This document shows positions 26,601 to 34,551 of a stretch of 64,000 nucleotides of DNA, one piece after another. How positions within the stretch are numbered: the stretch's first letter is position 1; each line of letters begins with the position of its first letter. Both the position numbers and the translations under genes were made by a program. The notes beneath the pieces were generated by a model that was given only the letters and a program-made list of their open reading frames with translations, was not told the origin of the DNA and did not search any database. This DNA comes from Catenuloplanes niger (lineage in GTDB: Bacteria; Actinomycetota; Actinomycetes; Mycobacteriales; Micromonosporaceae), in contig NZ_JAVDYC010000001.1 of NCBI RefSeq assembly GCF_031458255.1, forward strand, positions 372,001 through 436,000, given 5' to 3'.

Positions 26601-26811
26601 CCACTCCCCCCGGCGCCGGTAGATAACCCACCGTAGTCCCAGATGTTGGCTTTTAGTGGTATTTAGTCCGTTTCGGGCATGTGGCGCGTCGTGGTGCGCC
26701 CCGGGCGGCCGAGGCACCGGCCGGCCGTGTCCCCCGGGCCCCGCCCAGCCGCGTCCGGCGGCCGCCCCGAAACCCCGGAATGACATGGCGAATCCGGGGA
26801 AAGCGGTTCCC
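26601..26811. other. Divergent intergenic region
   Basis: This 211-bp gap between the flippase-like operon and the SDR gene holds an AT-richer patch (about 26642-26670) likely to contain promoters. An ATG at 26785 could extend the SDR N-terminus. Nothing else was recognised. Confidence 0.4.
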
Positions 26812-27705
26812 ATGAACCAGTACGAGATCCGTGATCCACGCAGCCAGTACCCGACGCCGGACCAGCTCACCGGCGGCGACCAGGGCGAGCCCGGCACGAC
26901 CGGCGAGATGCCGGACAAGCCGGACCACGGCGAGGAGACCTACCAGGGCAGCGGCCGGCTGACCGGGCGGCGCGCGGTGATCACCGGAGGCGACTCCGGC
27001 ATCGGCCGCGCGGTGGCGATCGCCTTCGCCCGCGAGGGCGCCGACGTGCTGATCTCCTACCTCCCCGAAGAGGAGGAGGACGCCGCGGACACCGCCGCGC
27101 TGATCGAGAAGGCCGGGCGCAAGGCGGTCCGGGTGCCCGGTGACATCCGCGACGAGGCGCACTGCGCCGCGATCGTCGACCGGGCGGTGAGCGAGCTCGG
27201 CGGCGTCGACATCCTGGTCAACAACGCGGCGTTCCAGATGGCGCAGCCCGGCGGGATCGTCGACATCACCACCGAACAGTTCGACAAGGTCATGAAGACC
27301 AACCTGTACGCGATGTTCTGGATCTCCCGCGCCGCGGTCCCGCACATGCCGGCCGGTTCGGTCATCATCAACACCGCGTCGATCCAGGCGTACCAGTCGT
27401 CCGCGCCGCTGCTCGACTACGCCACCACCAAGGGCGGCATCGTCGCGTTCACCAAGGCGCTCGCCGAGGACCTGGCGGAGAAGGGCATTCGCGTCAACGC
27501 GGTCGCGCCCGGGCCGATCTGGACGCCGCTGATCCCGGCCACCATGCCGGACGGCAAGGTGGACAGCTTCGGCGCGGACACCCCGCTCAAGCGCGCCGGG
27601 CAGCCCGCGGAGCTGGCGCCGGCCTATGTGTACTTCGCCAGTCAGGAGTCCAGCTACACCACCGGAGAGGTACTCGGCGTCACCGGCGGTAAGCCGGTGA
27701 GCTGA
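26812..27705 (+). CDS. SDR oxidoreductase, YhdF/YghA (general stress) type
   Basis: A 297-residue SDR with the long polar N-terminus of this subgroup (DPRSQYPTPDQ ... GRLTGRRAV), the Rossmann motif VITGGDSGIGRAVAIAFA, the NNAAF segment, Ser in IINTASIQAY, and DYATTKGGIVAFT with Tyr and Lys of the active site. C-terminal YTTGEVLGVTGG closes the fold. Related proteins are general stress oxidoreductases. Chosen start is ATG 26812 (GGGGAA about 10 nt upstream). Confidence 0.87.
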   Translation: MNQYEIRDPRSQYPTPDQLTGGDQGEPGTTGEMPDKPDHGEETYQGSGRLTGRRAVITGGDSGIGRAVAIAFAREGADVLISYLPEEEEDAADTAALIEKAGRKAVRVPGDIRDEAHCAAIVDRAVSELGGVDILVNNAAFQMAQPGGIVDITTEQFDKVMKTNLYAMFWISRAAVPHMPAGSVIINTASIQAYQSSAPLLDYATTKGGIVAFTKALAEDLAEKGIRVNAVAPGPIWTPLIPATMPDGKVDSFGADTPLKRAGQPAELAPAYVYFASQESSYTTGEVLGVTGGKPVS

Positions 27706-27781
27706 CAGTCAGCGTCCTGTCACAGGACTGTCGCAACTCTGGCGTAGGCTCGGCGCACCGCTTTCTGATCGGAGCAGAAGT

Positions 27782-28126
27782 GTGACCGGTTCCTTCTCAG
27801 TGGTGAAGTCCGAGGACGGCGAGGGCACAATCCGCCTGTCGATCAGTGGTGACGTCGACAACGACGTCGCCCCGGCACTCACCGACATCATCGCCAACGC
27901 AGCGGACCAGCCCGGCGCGGGCCCGATCGTGGTCGACCTGGACCGAGTGTCCGCGCTGACCGCGGCCGGCATCCGCGCCCTGCTGGAGGGACGCGAGGCC
28001 GCCGAGCGGTGCGATCGCCCGTACCGGATCGTCAACGTCCACGACGAGACGGCCGGGCACGCACTGCGCGTCGTCGGCCTGGCCGACATAGCCGATCAGG
28101 TGACCGCGCTCCAGCAGCGCCGGTGA
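27782..28126 (+). CDS. STAS-domain anti-sigma factor antagonist
   Basis: A 114-residue STAS protein. The core LSISGDVDNDVAPALTDII and IVVDLDRVSALTAAGIRALLEG match anti-anti-sigma factors; the Ser-Ala-Leu-Thr-Ala-Ala-Gly turn includes the residues that partner kinases phosphorylate. It would release a sigma factor by binding the cognate kinase-type anti-sigma protein. GTG 27782 has GGAGCAG 6-7 nt upstream. Adjacent, in convergent orientation, is a STAS-ATPase fusion that may be its partner. Confidence 0.85.
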   Translation: MTGSFSVVKSEDGEGTIRLSISGDVDNDVAPALTDIIANAADQPGAGPIVVDLDRVSALTAAGIRALLEGREAAERCDRPYRIVNVHDETAGHALRVVGLADIADQVTALQQRR

Positions 28127-28143
28127 CCCGGCGGGCGGGTCAC
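28123..28143. terminator. Bidirectional stem-loop at a tail-to-tail junction
   Basis: GTGACCCG and CGGGTCAC pair as a perfect 8-bp stem around GCGGG, spanning the stops of the two converging STAS genes. Confidence 0.6.
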
Positions 28144-28868
28144 CGGTCGACCGGCAGGCCCGCCCAGACGACCTTTCCGCCCGGCGCCGGCAGAGATCCC
28201 CAGCGCCGGGCGATCGCCTCGACCAGCCGCAGGCCGCGGCCGGTCTCCGGGGCGTCCGGCGGGCCGGTGTCCAGGTGCGGCGGGGCGAGCGAGCCGTCCC
28301 GCACCATGATCAGCAGAAACCGGCGGCCCAGCGACACCCGCAGGTCGGCCATGGTCCGCGCGTGCACGATCGCGTTCGTGACCAGCTCCCCCGCGATCAT
28401 CGCGGCCGGAACGGCGAGCACGGGCACGTTCCACCGGTGGCACGCCTGCTCGGTCAGCTCCCGGGCGCGGCGGCTGGCACCGGCCGTGGGCAGCACGGTG
28501 TCGCCGGCCGTCGGCATGCGGCGGGCCGCGCGGGCGGTCAGCGCGGCCGACGCGGTCGGGAAGACCGTCAGCCGGTCCAGCCGCTGCGCCGCCAGCAGCT
28601 GCGCGGTCTCCGGGCCGGGCGCGCAGAGCAGCAGCGGGACGCCCGGCCACATCGCCGCCTGCCAGGCCACGGTGCGGAACACGGACAGTGCCACCGGCTC
28701 GCGCACCCGCAGCCCGGCCAGATCCACGATCAGCGCGTCCGGCACGTCGACCAGGCATCTCGACAGCGCCAGTCGCACCTGCGGGGCACTGGACAGGGTC
28801 AGGTCGCCGCGCAGACGAACCAGGGTCCTGGTCCCGATCTGGTCGACCTCGGTTGAGAGAGGCGGCAC
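28140..28868 (-). CDS. STAS and HATPase_c fusion (partner-switch protein)
   Basis: A 242-residue protein with two domains: an N-terminal STAS domain (TLVRLRGDLTLSSAPQVRLA ... LIVDLAGLRV) and a C-terminal GHKL ATPase of the RsbW type, with MIAGELVTNAIVHA (N-box) and GRGLRLVEAIARRWG (G-box). Fusing antagonist and kinase modules in one chain is less common than separate genes. It could act as a self-inhibited switch. GTG 28868 (IVPPLSTEV) is the first good start. The DTGPPDAPETGRGL loop suggests ATP binding is kept. Confidence 0.82.
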   Translation of the reverse strand: MPPLSTEVDQIGTRTLVRLRGDLTLSSAPQVRLALSRCLVDVPDALIVDLAGLRVREPVALSVFRTVAWQAAMWPGVPLLLCAPGPETAQLLAAQRLDRLTVFPTASAALTARAARRMPTAGDTVLPTAGASRRARELTEQACHRWNVPVLAVPAAMIAGELVTNAIVHARTMADLRVSLGRRFLLIMVRDGSLAPPHLDTGPPDAPETGRGLRLVEAIARRWGSLPAPGGKVVWAGLPVDR

Positions 28869-28927
28869 GATCTCATTGTCCGTCGTCCGCCGCCGAAATG
28901 CCGGACAGCAGCACGTTCGGGTGTCCG

Positions 28928-29629
28928 TCAGGCCCGGCCGGTGACCAGGTACTGCAGCTGGTGCTCGTGGTCCGGGGCCACGCCGAACTCGCGGTCCAGC
29001 TCGAAGATCGCGGTCAGCGGCGTGACGGTCACGTCGCGCAGGCCGGCCCGCTCCAGCACCGCGGCGGTCGCGTCGATCGAGGTGGCGGTCGCGAGCGGCA
29101 GCACCTCCCGTACCCCCTGGTCGTAGTGGCCGTTGAGGTTCTCCGGCGCGGCGTCCAGACCGTGCGGGAACCAGGTGCTGTCCACCACCGCGACCGTGCC
29201 GCCGGGGCGCAGCAGCCGCGCCCAGTTCGCCACCGCGACGTCCGGGTGGCGCAGCGTCCACATCAGGTACCGGCTGGTCACGGCGTCGAACGAGGCCGGC
29301 GGGAAGTCCGGCGCGACCGCGTCATCGGCCAGGATGACCGGGCCGTCCGTCATCGCGGCCGCGTGCCGGCGCGCGTGCTCCAGCATGCCCTCGGACAGGT
29401 CGATGCCGGTCACCCGGTGGCCGAGCCCGGCCAGCACCATCGCGACCTGGCCGCTGCCGGTGCCGACGTCGAGCACGTCGCGCGCGCCGGCGCCCAGCGC
29501 GTCCCGCCAGATGCCGGCCCAGACCTCCTGGTCGCGGGCGAACCGCTCCGGACGCTGCACGTACTCGTCGTAGCTCGGCGCCCGCCGCGTCCAGTACGCG
29601 TTGATCCGGTCCTGCGGTGCGGTGGTCAT
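28928..29629 (-). CDS. SAM-dependent methyltransferase coupled to an ABC importer
   Basis: A 233-residue class I methyltransferase with DVLDVGTGSGQVAMVLAGLGH (motif I), VTGIDLSEGMLEHAR and VTSRYLMWTLRHPD. It resembles UbiE/Coq5-like enzymes. The ATG at 29629 overlaps the stop of the ABC ATPase, so it is translated as the last gene of the ABC operon. A natural reading is that it modifies the imported chelate or its ligand; the substrate is not shown by sequence. Confidence 0.87.
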   Translation of the reverse strand: MTTAPQDRINAYWTRRAPSYDEYVQRPERFARDQEVWAGIWRDALGAGARDVLDVGTGSGQVAMVLAGLGHRVTGIDLSEGMLEHARRHAAAMTDGPVILADDAVAPDFPPASFDAVTSRYLMWTLRHPDVAVANWARLLRPGGTVAVVDSTWFPHGLDAAPENLNGHYDQGVREVLPLATATSIDATAAVLERAGLRDVTVTPLTAIFELDREFGVAPDHEHQLQYLVTGRA

Positions 29630-30393
29630 GCCATCTCCTCGATCGGGTGGAAGAGCAGGTGCAGTTCGCCCTCGAGCTCCAGGCGACGGATGCCGATGCC
29701 GTAGACCGGCTCGAGGATCTTCGGCTCCAGCACCTCGTCCACGGTGCCGGCCGCGACCACGCCGCCGTCGCCGAGCAGCACCAGGTCGTCGCAGTAGCGG
29801 GCCGCCAGGTTGAGGTCGTGCAGCACCACGATCGCGCAGGTCCCGAGCCCGCGGACCAGCCGGAGGATCTCGTGCTGGTAGCGGATGTCCAGGTGGTTCG
29901 TGGGCTCGTCGAGCAGCAGGTGGGTGGCCTGCTGGGCGAGCGCGCGGGCGATCAGCACCCGCTGCCGCTCGCCGCCGGACAGCCCGGCGAACGCCCGCGC
30001 GCCCAGGTGCGCCGCGCCGACCCGCTCCAGGCAGCGGGCCGCGATCTCGTGGTCGGGCGCGCCGGTGCGCTGGAACGTGCCGAGGTGCGGCCCGCGGCCG
30101 AGCAGCACCATCTCGCCGACGGTCAGCGCGGTCTCGCCGCCGGTCTCCTGCACCACCACGGCCAGCCGCCGGGCCGCCTCCCGGCTGCCCAGGCCGCCGA
30201 GCGGATCCCCGTCGACCACGACCGTGCCGGTGGCGGTGCGCAACGCGCCGTAGAGCAGCCGCAGCAGCGTGGTCTTGCCGCTGCCGTTCGGGCCGATCAG
30301 CCCCAGCACCCGGCCCGGGCGCGCGGTGACGCTGACGCCGTCGATGACCGGGTTCGTGCCGTAGTGCCAGGACACCCCGGCCGCCTCGATCAC
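29626..30393 (-). CDS. ABC transporter ATPase, FecE/BtuD-like
   Basis: A 255-residue ATPase of the iron-chelate/cobalamin uptake family. Walker A is LIGPNGSGKTTLLRLL, the signature is FAGLSGGERQRVLIARALAQ, Walker B is THLLLDEPTNHLD, and the H-loop is VVLHDLNLAARYCDD. It pairs with the permease and binding protein upstream. GTG 30393 overlaps the binding-protein stop (GTGA), a coupled start. Confidence 0.93.
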   Translation of the reverse strand: MIEAAGVSWHYGTNPVIDGVSVTARPGRVLGLIGPNGSGKTTLLRLLYGALRTATGTVVVDGDPLGGLGSREAARRLAVVVQETGGETALTVGEMVLLGRGPHLGTFQRTGAPDHEIAARCLERVGAAHLGARAFAGLSGGERQRVLIARALAQQATHLLLDEPTNHLDIRYQHEILRLVRGLGTCAIVVLHDLNLAARYCDDLVLLGDGGVVAAGTVDEVLEPKILEPVYGIGIRRLELEGELHLLFHPIEEMA

Positions 30394-31358
30394 GATCCGG
30401 CCCGGAACCGCTCGACGATCTTCTCCAGGCCGTCGACGCTGAGCGGGGACGCCGGCTCGGTGAAGTTGAACAACTGGACCAGCAGGTCGCCGTTCTGCAC
30501 CGCCGTGAGCTTCTCCGCGCCGGGCAGCCCGGTGACCGCGGTCTCGACCGCCTTCGGGTCACCGTCGCCGTACAGCATGATGATCACGTCGGGGTTCCGG
30601 CCGAGCAGCTCCTCCAGCGTGACCTCGAAGACGCGCTCGGTGGAGTCGCCGAACACGTTGGTGAGCCCGGCCGCCTCCAGCTGCGGGTGCGCCATGCTGG
30701 TGCTGCCGTAGGCGTAGGTGACGCCGCCGCCGACCGTCGGGTAGAGCACCGCGGCGGTGCGGCTCTCCACCTTCTCGATCTTCGCCATCCGGTCCCTGAG
30801 CGCCGCGACCGCGGTCTGCGCCTCGGCCTGCCTACCGAACAGCCGGCCGTACGACTCCAGCTGCGCGTAGATGCTGTCGAACGTGGGCGCCGCGGTGTTG
30901 TCCGGGCAGAGCACCGGCTCCTCGAGCAGCGGGATGTCCACCGCGGAAAGCGTGTCCCGGGACAGGTTGTCGACCTCGCCGAGCACCAGGTCGGGCTGCT
31001 GCGAGATCACCACCTCCTTGGAGATCTGCAGGTGGCCGCTGGTGTCCGTCTTGTCGGTGAGCAGCGGGATCTTCTCCAGCTCGGCGAGCGTGGCCGCGTC
31101 GTAGTACTCCTTCGGGTACTGACCGGCGCGCGCGGTGACGCGGTCCAGCACACCCAAGGAATGGAGGTACGGCACGGCCGCGCTCTTCAGCAGCACGACG
31201 CGCTCCGGCGCCTTGTCGAACGTGACGTCCACGCCGCAGTTCCGCACGGTCAGCGGGAAGCCCGCCTGCGTACCCTCGGCGGTCGCGTTGTCGGGTCCTT
31301 CGCCGCACGCGGATATCAGCAGCGTCGCGGCGAGGATCGTGGCCAGGCGTGCCTTCAT
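30390..31358 (-). CDS. Iron-chelate-type periplasmic binding lipoprotein
   Basis: A 322-residue lipoprotein. Lipobox LLISACGEG places the lipidated Cys near residue 18. The class III binding-protein fold follows, with FDKAPERVVLLKSAAVPYLHSLG and DLVLGEVD typical of FhuD/BtuF-like proteins that bind siderophore, heme, cobalamin or F420-like ligands. AGGAGA 8 nt before ATG 31358 supports the start. It begins 15 bp after the permease stop. The ligand cannot be named from sequence. Confidence 0.9.
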   Translation of the reverse strand: MKARLATILAATLLISACGEGPDNATAEGTQAGFPLTVRNCGVDVTFDKAPERVVLLKSAAVPYLHSLGVLDRVTARAGQYPKEYYDAATLAELEKIPLLTDKTDTSGHLQISKEVVISQQPDLVLGEVDNLSRDTLSAVDIPLLEEPVLCPDNTAAPTFDSIYAQLESYGRLFGRQAEAQTAVAALRDRMAKIEKVESRTAAVLYPTVGGGVTYAYGSTSMAHPQLEAAGLTNVFGDSTERVFEVTLEELLGRNPDVIIMLYGDGDPKAVETAVTGLPGAEKLTAVQNGDLLVQLFNFTEPASPLSVDGLEKIVERFRAGS

Positions 31359-31372
31359 GTCGGGGGTTTCTC

Positions 31373-32434
31373 CTAGGCGTTGGTGGCGTGCAGCCGGCGG
31401 ATCAGGACGAGCAGGAACGGCGCGCCGAGCAGCGACGTGATGATGCCGATCGGGATCTCCTGCGGGGCGAGCAGCACGCGGGCCACCACGTCCGCCCAGA
31501 CCAGCAGGATCGCGCCGAGCAGCGCCGCGACCGGCACCACCCGCACGTGCGCGGCACCCACGATGCGGCGGGCCAGGTGCGGCACGACCAGCCCGACGAA
31601 GCCGATGCTGCCGCTTGCGGAGACCAGCACGCCGATCGCGAGCGACACGATGACCAGCAGCCGCATCCGGAACCGGTCCGGGCTGACGCCCAGCGTGTGC
31701 GCGGTCTCGTCGCCGACCGCGAGCACGTCCAGCCGCCGGCCCACGACCGTCAGGTAGGCCATGGTGCCGACGACGATCACCGCGGTCACCGCGAGCAGCC
31801 CGTCCCAGCGGGCCAGCCCGAGCGAGCCGAGCAGCCAGAACATCACCGACCGGGACCCCTCGGCCGAGCCGGACGCGAAGATGAGGAAGCTGGTGGCGGC
31901 GTAGAGCGCGTAGCCGACCGCGACACCGGCCAGCAGCAGCCGGATGCTGGTCACCCGGCCGCCGCTGCGGGCGATCAGGAAGACCAGCAGCGAGGCGGCG
32001 AGCGCACCGGCGAACGCGCTGCCGGACAGCGCGTACTGACCGAAGCCGGCCCCGGCGCCGAACAGCAGCGCCGCGGCCGCGCCGCTGGACGCGCCGGAGT
32101 TGATGCCGAGCAGGTACGGGTCCGCGAGCACGTTGCGGACCATGGCCTGCAGCGCGACGCCGCAGATCGCGAGGCCGGCGCCGACCGTCATGCCGAGCAG
32201 CACCCGGGGCAGCCGCACCTGCCAGACGATCGCCTCCTGCGGCGGCGTCCAGTCCCCCGCGGTCATCGCCAGCGTCTTGTGCCCGATGATCCGCGCGACG
32301 GTGGCCGGGTCGATCGCGATCGCGCCGGTCCCGACCGCGACCAGGCCGGTCACGATCAACGCGACGGTCAGCCCGACCAGCCAGAGAACGGTGCTACGCC
32401 GGCGCGCACCCACGCCCAGCGGGTCGGAGGACAC
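31373..32434 (-). CDS. FecCD-family ABC permease
   Basis: A 353-residue permease with ten helices. The FecCD motif set is complete: WQVRLPRVLLGMTVGAGLAICG, NVLADPYLLGINSGASSGA and SIGFVGLVVPHLARRIVG. It transports ferric chelates, cobamides or similar. GTG 32434 has GGGAGAG about 7 nt upstream. It is the first gene of a four-gene operon with the binding protein, ATPase and methyltransferase. A perfect inverted repeat stands directly upstream. Confidence 0.93.
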   Translation of the reverse strand: MSSDPLGVGARRRSTVLWLVGLTVALIVTGLVAVGTGAIAIDPATVARIIGHKTLAMTAGDWTPPQEAIVWQVRLPRVLLGMTVGAGLAICGVALQAMVRNVLADPYLLGINSGASSGAAAALLFGAGAGFGQYALSGSAFAGALAASLLVFLIARSGGRVTSIRLLLAGVAVGYALYAATSFLIFASGSAEGSRSVMFWLLGSLGLARWDGLLAVTAVIVVGTMAYLTVVGRRLDVLAVGDETAHTLGVSPDRFRMRLLVIVSLAIGVLVSASGSIGFVGLVVPHLARRIVGAAHVRVVPVAALLGAILLVWADVVARVLLAPQEIPIGIITSLLGAPFLLVLIRRLHATNA

Positions 32435-32684
32435 CGGCCGCTCTCCCTACGTTGTTGCCAAACTTTTGCAACAACGTAGCAGCAAGATCAATCACGCGGA
32501 AGGTCTCGTTCGCAGCGTCACGACCGTCCTCGACCGTCCGCCAGAGGCAGAGCAGACCACCACATTGATCTCCGTACGTCACGCCCGTGCGCCGCTCCAC
32601 CACCATCCCCAGAACGAAGGGGCTTGCATCCCGGGGATCGAAGTCCAGAAAATCGGCCATCACCAACACCGATCCCGCCTGCAC
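32394..32684 (-). CDS. Possible small protein, lower-GC codon use
   Basis: A minus-strand frame reads MADFLDFDPRDASPFVLG, then MVVERRTGVTYGDQCGG, LLCLWRTVEDGRDAANE and TFRVIDLAATLLQKFGN. It is a sensible globular composition with clear non-neighbour codon use (many TTT, GAT, CTT, CAA codons). It has no recognised family. The frame also runs across the inverted repeat at 32447-32479 and the permease start, which argues against its C-terminus. Either a small, recently acquired gene or a decaying one. Confidence 0.35.
   Translation of the reverse strand: MQAGSVLVMADFLDFDPRDASPFVLGMVVERRTGVTYGDQCGGLLCLWRTVEDGRDAANETFRVIDLAATLLQKFGNNVGRAAGVLRPAGRGCAPA
32447..32479. promoter_or_regulatory. Perfect 12-bp inverted repeat before the ABC operon
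   Basis: CTACGTTGTTGC and GCAACAACGTAG are exact complements around a 9-nt spacer (CAAACTTTT). The repeat ends 12 bp before the permease start codon and directly precedes its ribosome site. It could be a regulator operator or an mRNA hairpin that controls translation. It does not match the known IdeR/DtxR consensus by eye. Confidence 0.6.
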
Positions 32685-33023
32685 CTGCGCGCGGAGTGAC
32701 CCGCCGCGATCATGTTCTTGCCCCGGCGATCAACTCGAGACCATCCCCAACGCGACCACTCCGACAATCAACTCGACACGAGATCAGACTCCGGGAGTCA
32801 CCCTCCGCCATTCCTCCGGATGAGGCGAGAAGAGAACGCAGGCGCTCACGACGATCCCGGGCAACAGATTCGCATTTCCGCGTTTTCGTCCGGACAGTTG
32901 GTGGATGACGACACATCAATGGCTTGGGGCGGCCACGGCAGGGCATCGCCCTGCTCCACCAGGTCCGCCGCCTGGCCGTCCGCCGGGAACGCCCGACCGG
33001 CGCAGAGATCGTGTCAGGAGCGT
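32685..33023. other. Low-GC region with no recognisable gene
   Basis: About 340 bp with clearly lower GC than the surroundings. Several frames stay open, but none has a recognisable protein pattern, and no repeats longer than about 10 bp stand out. It may be the remains of an inserted element. Confidence 0.4.
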
Positions 33024-33416
33024 TCAGGCCGTCGAGGCAGGGATGGGATACGCCTTGGCGTGCCAGGCGACAAGGGCCGGGATGAGGAGAAGTTCGACGC
33101 CCAGGGCGGCCGTGAACACGGGGCTGGGCCAGCCGAGCGTCACCACGGAGACGGCGCGGGCCAGTCCGCCCGCCACCATGGCGACCAACAGGAATCGGGT
33201 GACGGCCGCTCTCGGACCCGGCCTGCGCAGTGACCACCAGAGCGCAACTCCCACGCAGATCCACACACCATTGAGGAAACGGTACTCACTGTCGAAGTAG
33301 TGGCTCGATGCGTTATCGGTCGGATCGAAGGTGACGCCACCGATCACGCCCAGCAGGCCGGTGACGACAGGTACCAGGCCGAGCAGGGTCAGCAGGGCCC
33401 GGAGAAGACGTGTCAT
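33024..33416 (-). CDS. DUF4345-like four-helix membrane protein
   Basis: A 130-residue membrane protein with about four helices. The pattern LLGLVPVVTGLLGVIGG, ASSHYFDSEYRFLNGVW and ARAVSVVTLGWPSPVFTAAL matches DUF4345. The function of the family is not known. ATG 33416 begins MTRLLRALLTLLGL and is preferred over an upstream GTG because the extra residues are low-complexity. It is isolated, in a region of atypical base composition. Confidence 0.75.
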   Translation of the reverse strand: MTRLLRALLTLLGLVPVVTGLLGVIGGVTFDPTDNASSHYFDSEYRFLNGVWICVGVALWWSLRRPGPRAAVTRFLLVAMVAGGLARAVSVVTLGWPSPVFTAALGVELLLIPALVAWHAKAYPIPASTA

Positions 33417-33651
33417 CCTCGGATGATCGCAGAGGCCTTTTCTCCCGGCACGGGTGGGCAATCGACGTGCTGTGGCTGATGTCTCGGCGGGCGCCGGATC
33501 CGCCGAGGCCGCGGTGCCGGCCGGTGCCGTGGCCGGCGTGCCGGACACCAACGGCGACAGGCTCCCGGACCCGCGGGTAAGCGACGGGATGTTCCAGGGA
33601 CGTCAGGAATCGAGAAGTGGGAGGCGGCCGTGGGCACCTAGCGTGAGCCGC

Positions 33652-33852
33652 ATGAACAAGCTGATTCGCCAGGTGCACCGCTGGCTCTCGATGGCATTCA
33701 CGGTCTCGGTCGTCGTGGTCACGGGCGCGATCGTCGTTGCCGGGGAGCCGGCCGGGTGGGTTTACGCGCTTCCGGTCGTACCGGCGCTGCTGCTCCTGAT
33801 CTCGGGGTGGTACCTCCTCGCGGCGCCGTATCTGCGGCGGCGGGCGGCCTGA
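33652..33852 (+). CDS. Small two-helix membrane protein (66 aa)
   Basis: A 66-residue product beginning MNKLIRQVHRWLSMAFTVSV with two hydrophobic helices (about 12-30 and 38-58) and a basic RRRAA tail. The first part looks like the PepSY-TM 'VHRWLS' start, but no further domain follows. TAGCGT at 33639-33644 lies 7 nt before the ATG, a leaderless-type promoter. Function unknown; real gene likely. Confidence 0.6.
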   Translation: MNKLIRQVHRWLSMAFTVSVVVVTGAIVVAGEPAGWVYALPVVPALLLLISGWYLLAAPYLRRRAA

Positions 33853-33853
33853 G

Positions 33854-34465
33854 TCAGGGGCGCAGCAGCGTGCGGGCCGCGGTCTCGCGCAGCCAGGATT
33901 CGGCCTCGTCCGCGGTCCAGGTGGCGTCGCGCAGCAGGCGGGGCCAGGACCAGATGCCGAAGAGGTACCAGAGGACGTCCGTGGCCCGGGCCTCGTCGAC
34001 GCCGTCGGCGAGGGCGCCGAGGGTGGCGATGCGGGCCGCGACCGTGCCGATCGCGGCCCGGTATGAGCTGTTCGCGGCGGCCAGGAGGCGGCGGGCGGAC
34101 GGCTCGGAGGCGGCCGTGTCGAGCAGCAGCTCGATCACGGCCCGGTGCCGCCGGTAGGTACTGCCGGTGCCGGCCGCGATCAGGTCGATCACCTCGCGGC
34201 CGGTGGTGGCGACCGCGACCTTCCGCAGCGTCTCGGTCACGTCGGCGTCCTGAACGCCCTGCCGGACCAGGTGTTCGAGCAGCACGGGCTTGCCGCCGAC
34301 GCTGGTGTAGACGGTCGCCACCACCACGCCGGCGGCCTTCGCGATGTCGTTGACGGTGGCCTTCGCGTACCCGTCGGCGGTGAACCGCTCCAGCGCGGCC
34401 CGCAGGATCAGCTCCCGGGTCTGTTCCGCGGCCTGTACGCGCCGGCTGGTCGGGTTCGCGGCCAT
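33854..34465 (-). CDS. TetR-family regulator
   Basis: A 203-residue TetR protein. HTH: AALERFTADGYAKATVNDIAKAAGVVVATVYTSVGGKPVLLEHL. C-terminal domain is helical and of the TetR_C type. GGCGGAG lies 5-6 nt before ATG 34465. It sits 87 bp downstream of the UGT gene in the same direction and probably regulates it through the two dyads before the UGT start. Confidence 0.87.
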   Translation of the reverse strand: MAANPTSRRVQAAEQTRELILRAALERFTADGYAKATVNDIAKAAGVVVATVYTSVGGKPVLLEHLVRQGVQDADVTETLRKVAVATTGREVIDLIAAGTGSTYRRHRAVIELLLDTAASEPSARRLLAAANSSYRAAIGTVAARIATLGALADGVDEARATDVLWYLFGIWSWPRLLRDATWTADEAESWLRETAARTLLRP

Positions 34466-34551
34466 CTGTGCTCCGCCTTCGCTCGGGTGGAGTCCCTGAT
34501 CATAGGCTCTGACGTGGACGGCCGGGCCGCGGCGAGGCCCGGCCGGCACGT

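Noticed and set aside
30390-32434. Assigning the importer to siderophore, cobalamin, heme or F420 uptake
   Set aside because: The binding-protein sequence fits several ligands; no biosynthetic partner gene lies in the window.
32447-32479. Rho-independent terminator
   Set aside because: It stands before, not after, the operon, is close to the ribosome site, and has no T-tract on the sense side; operator or leader hairpin fits better.
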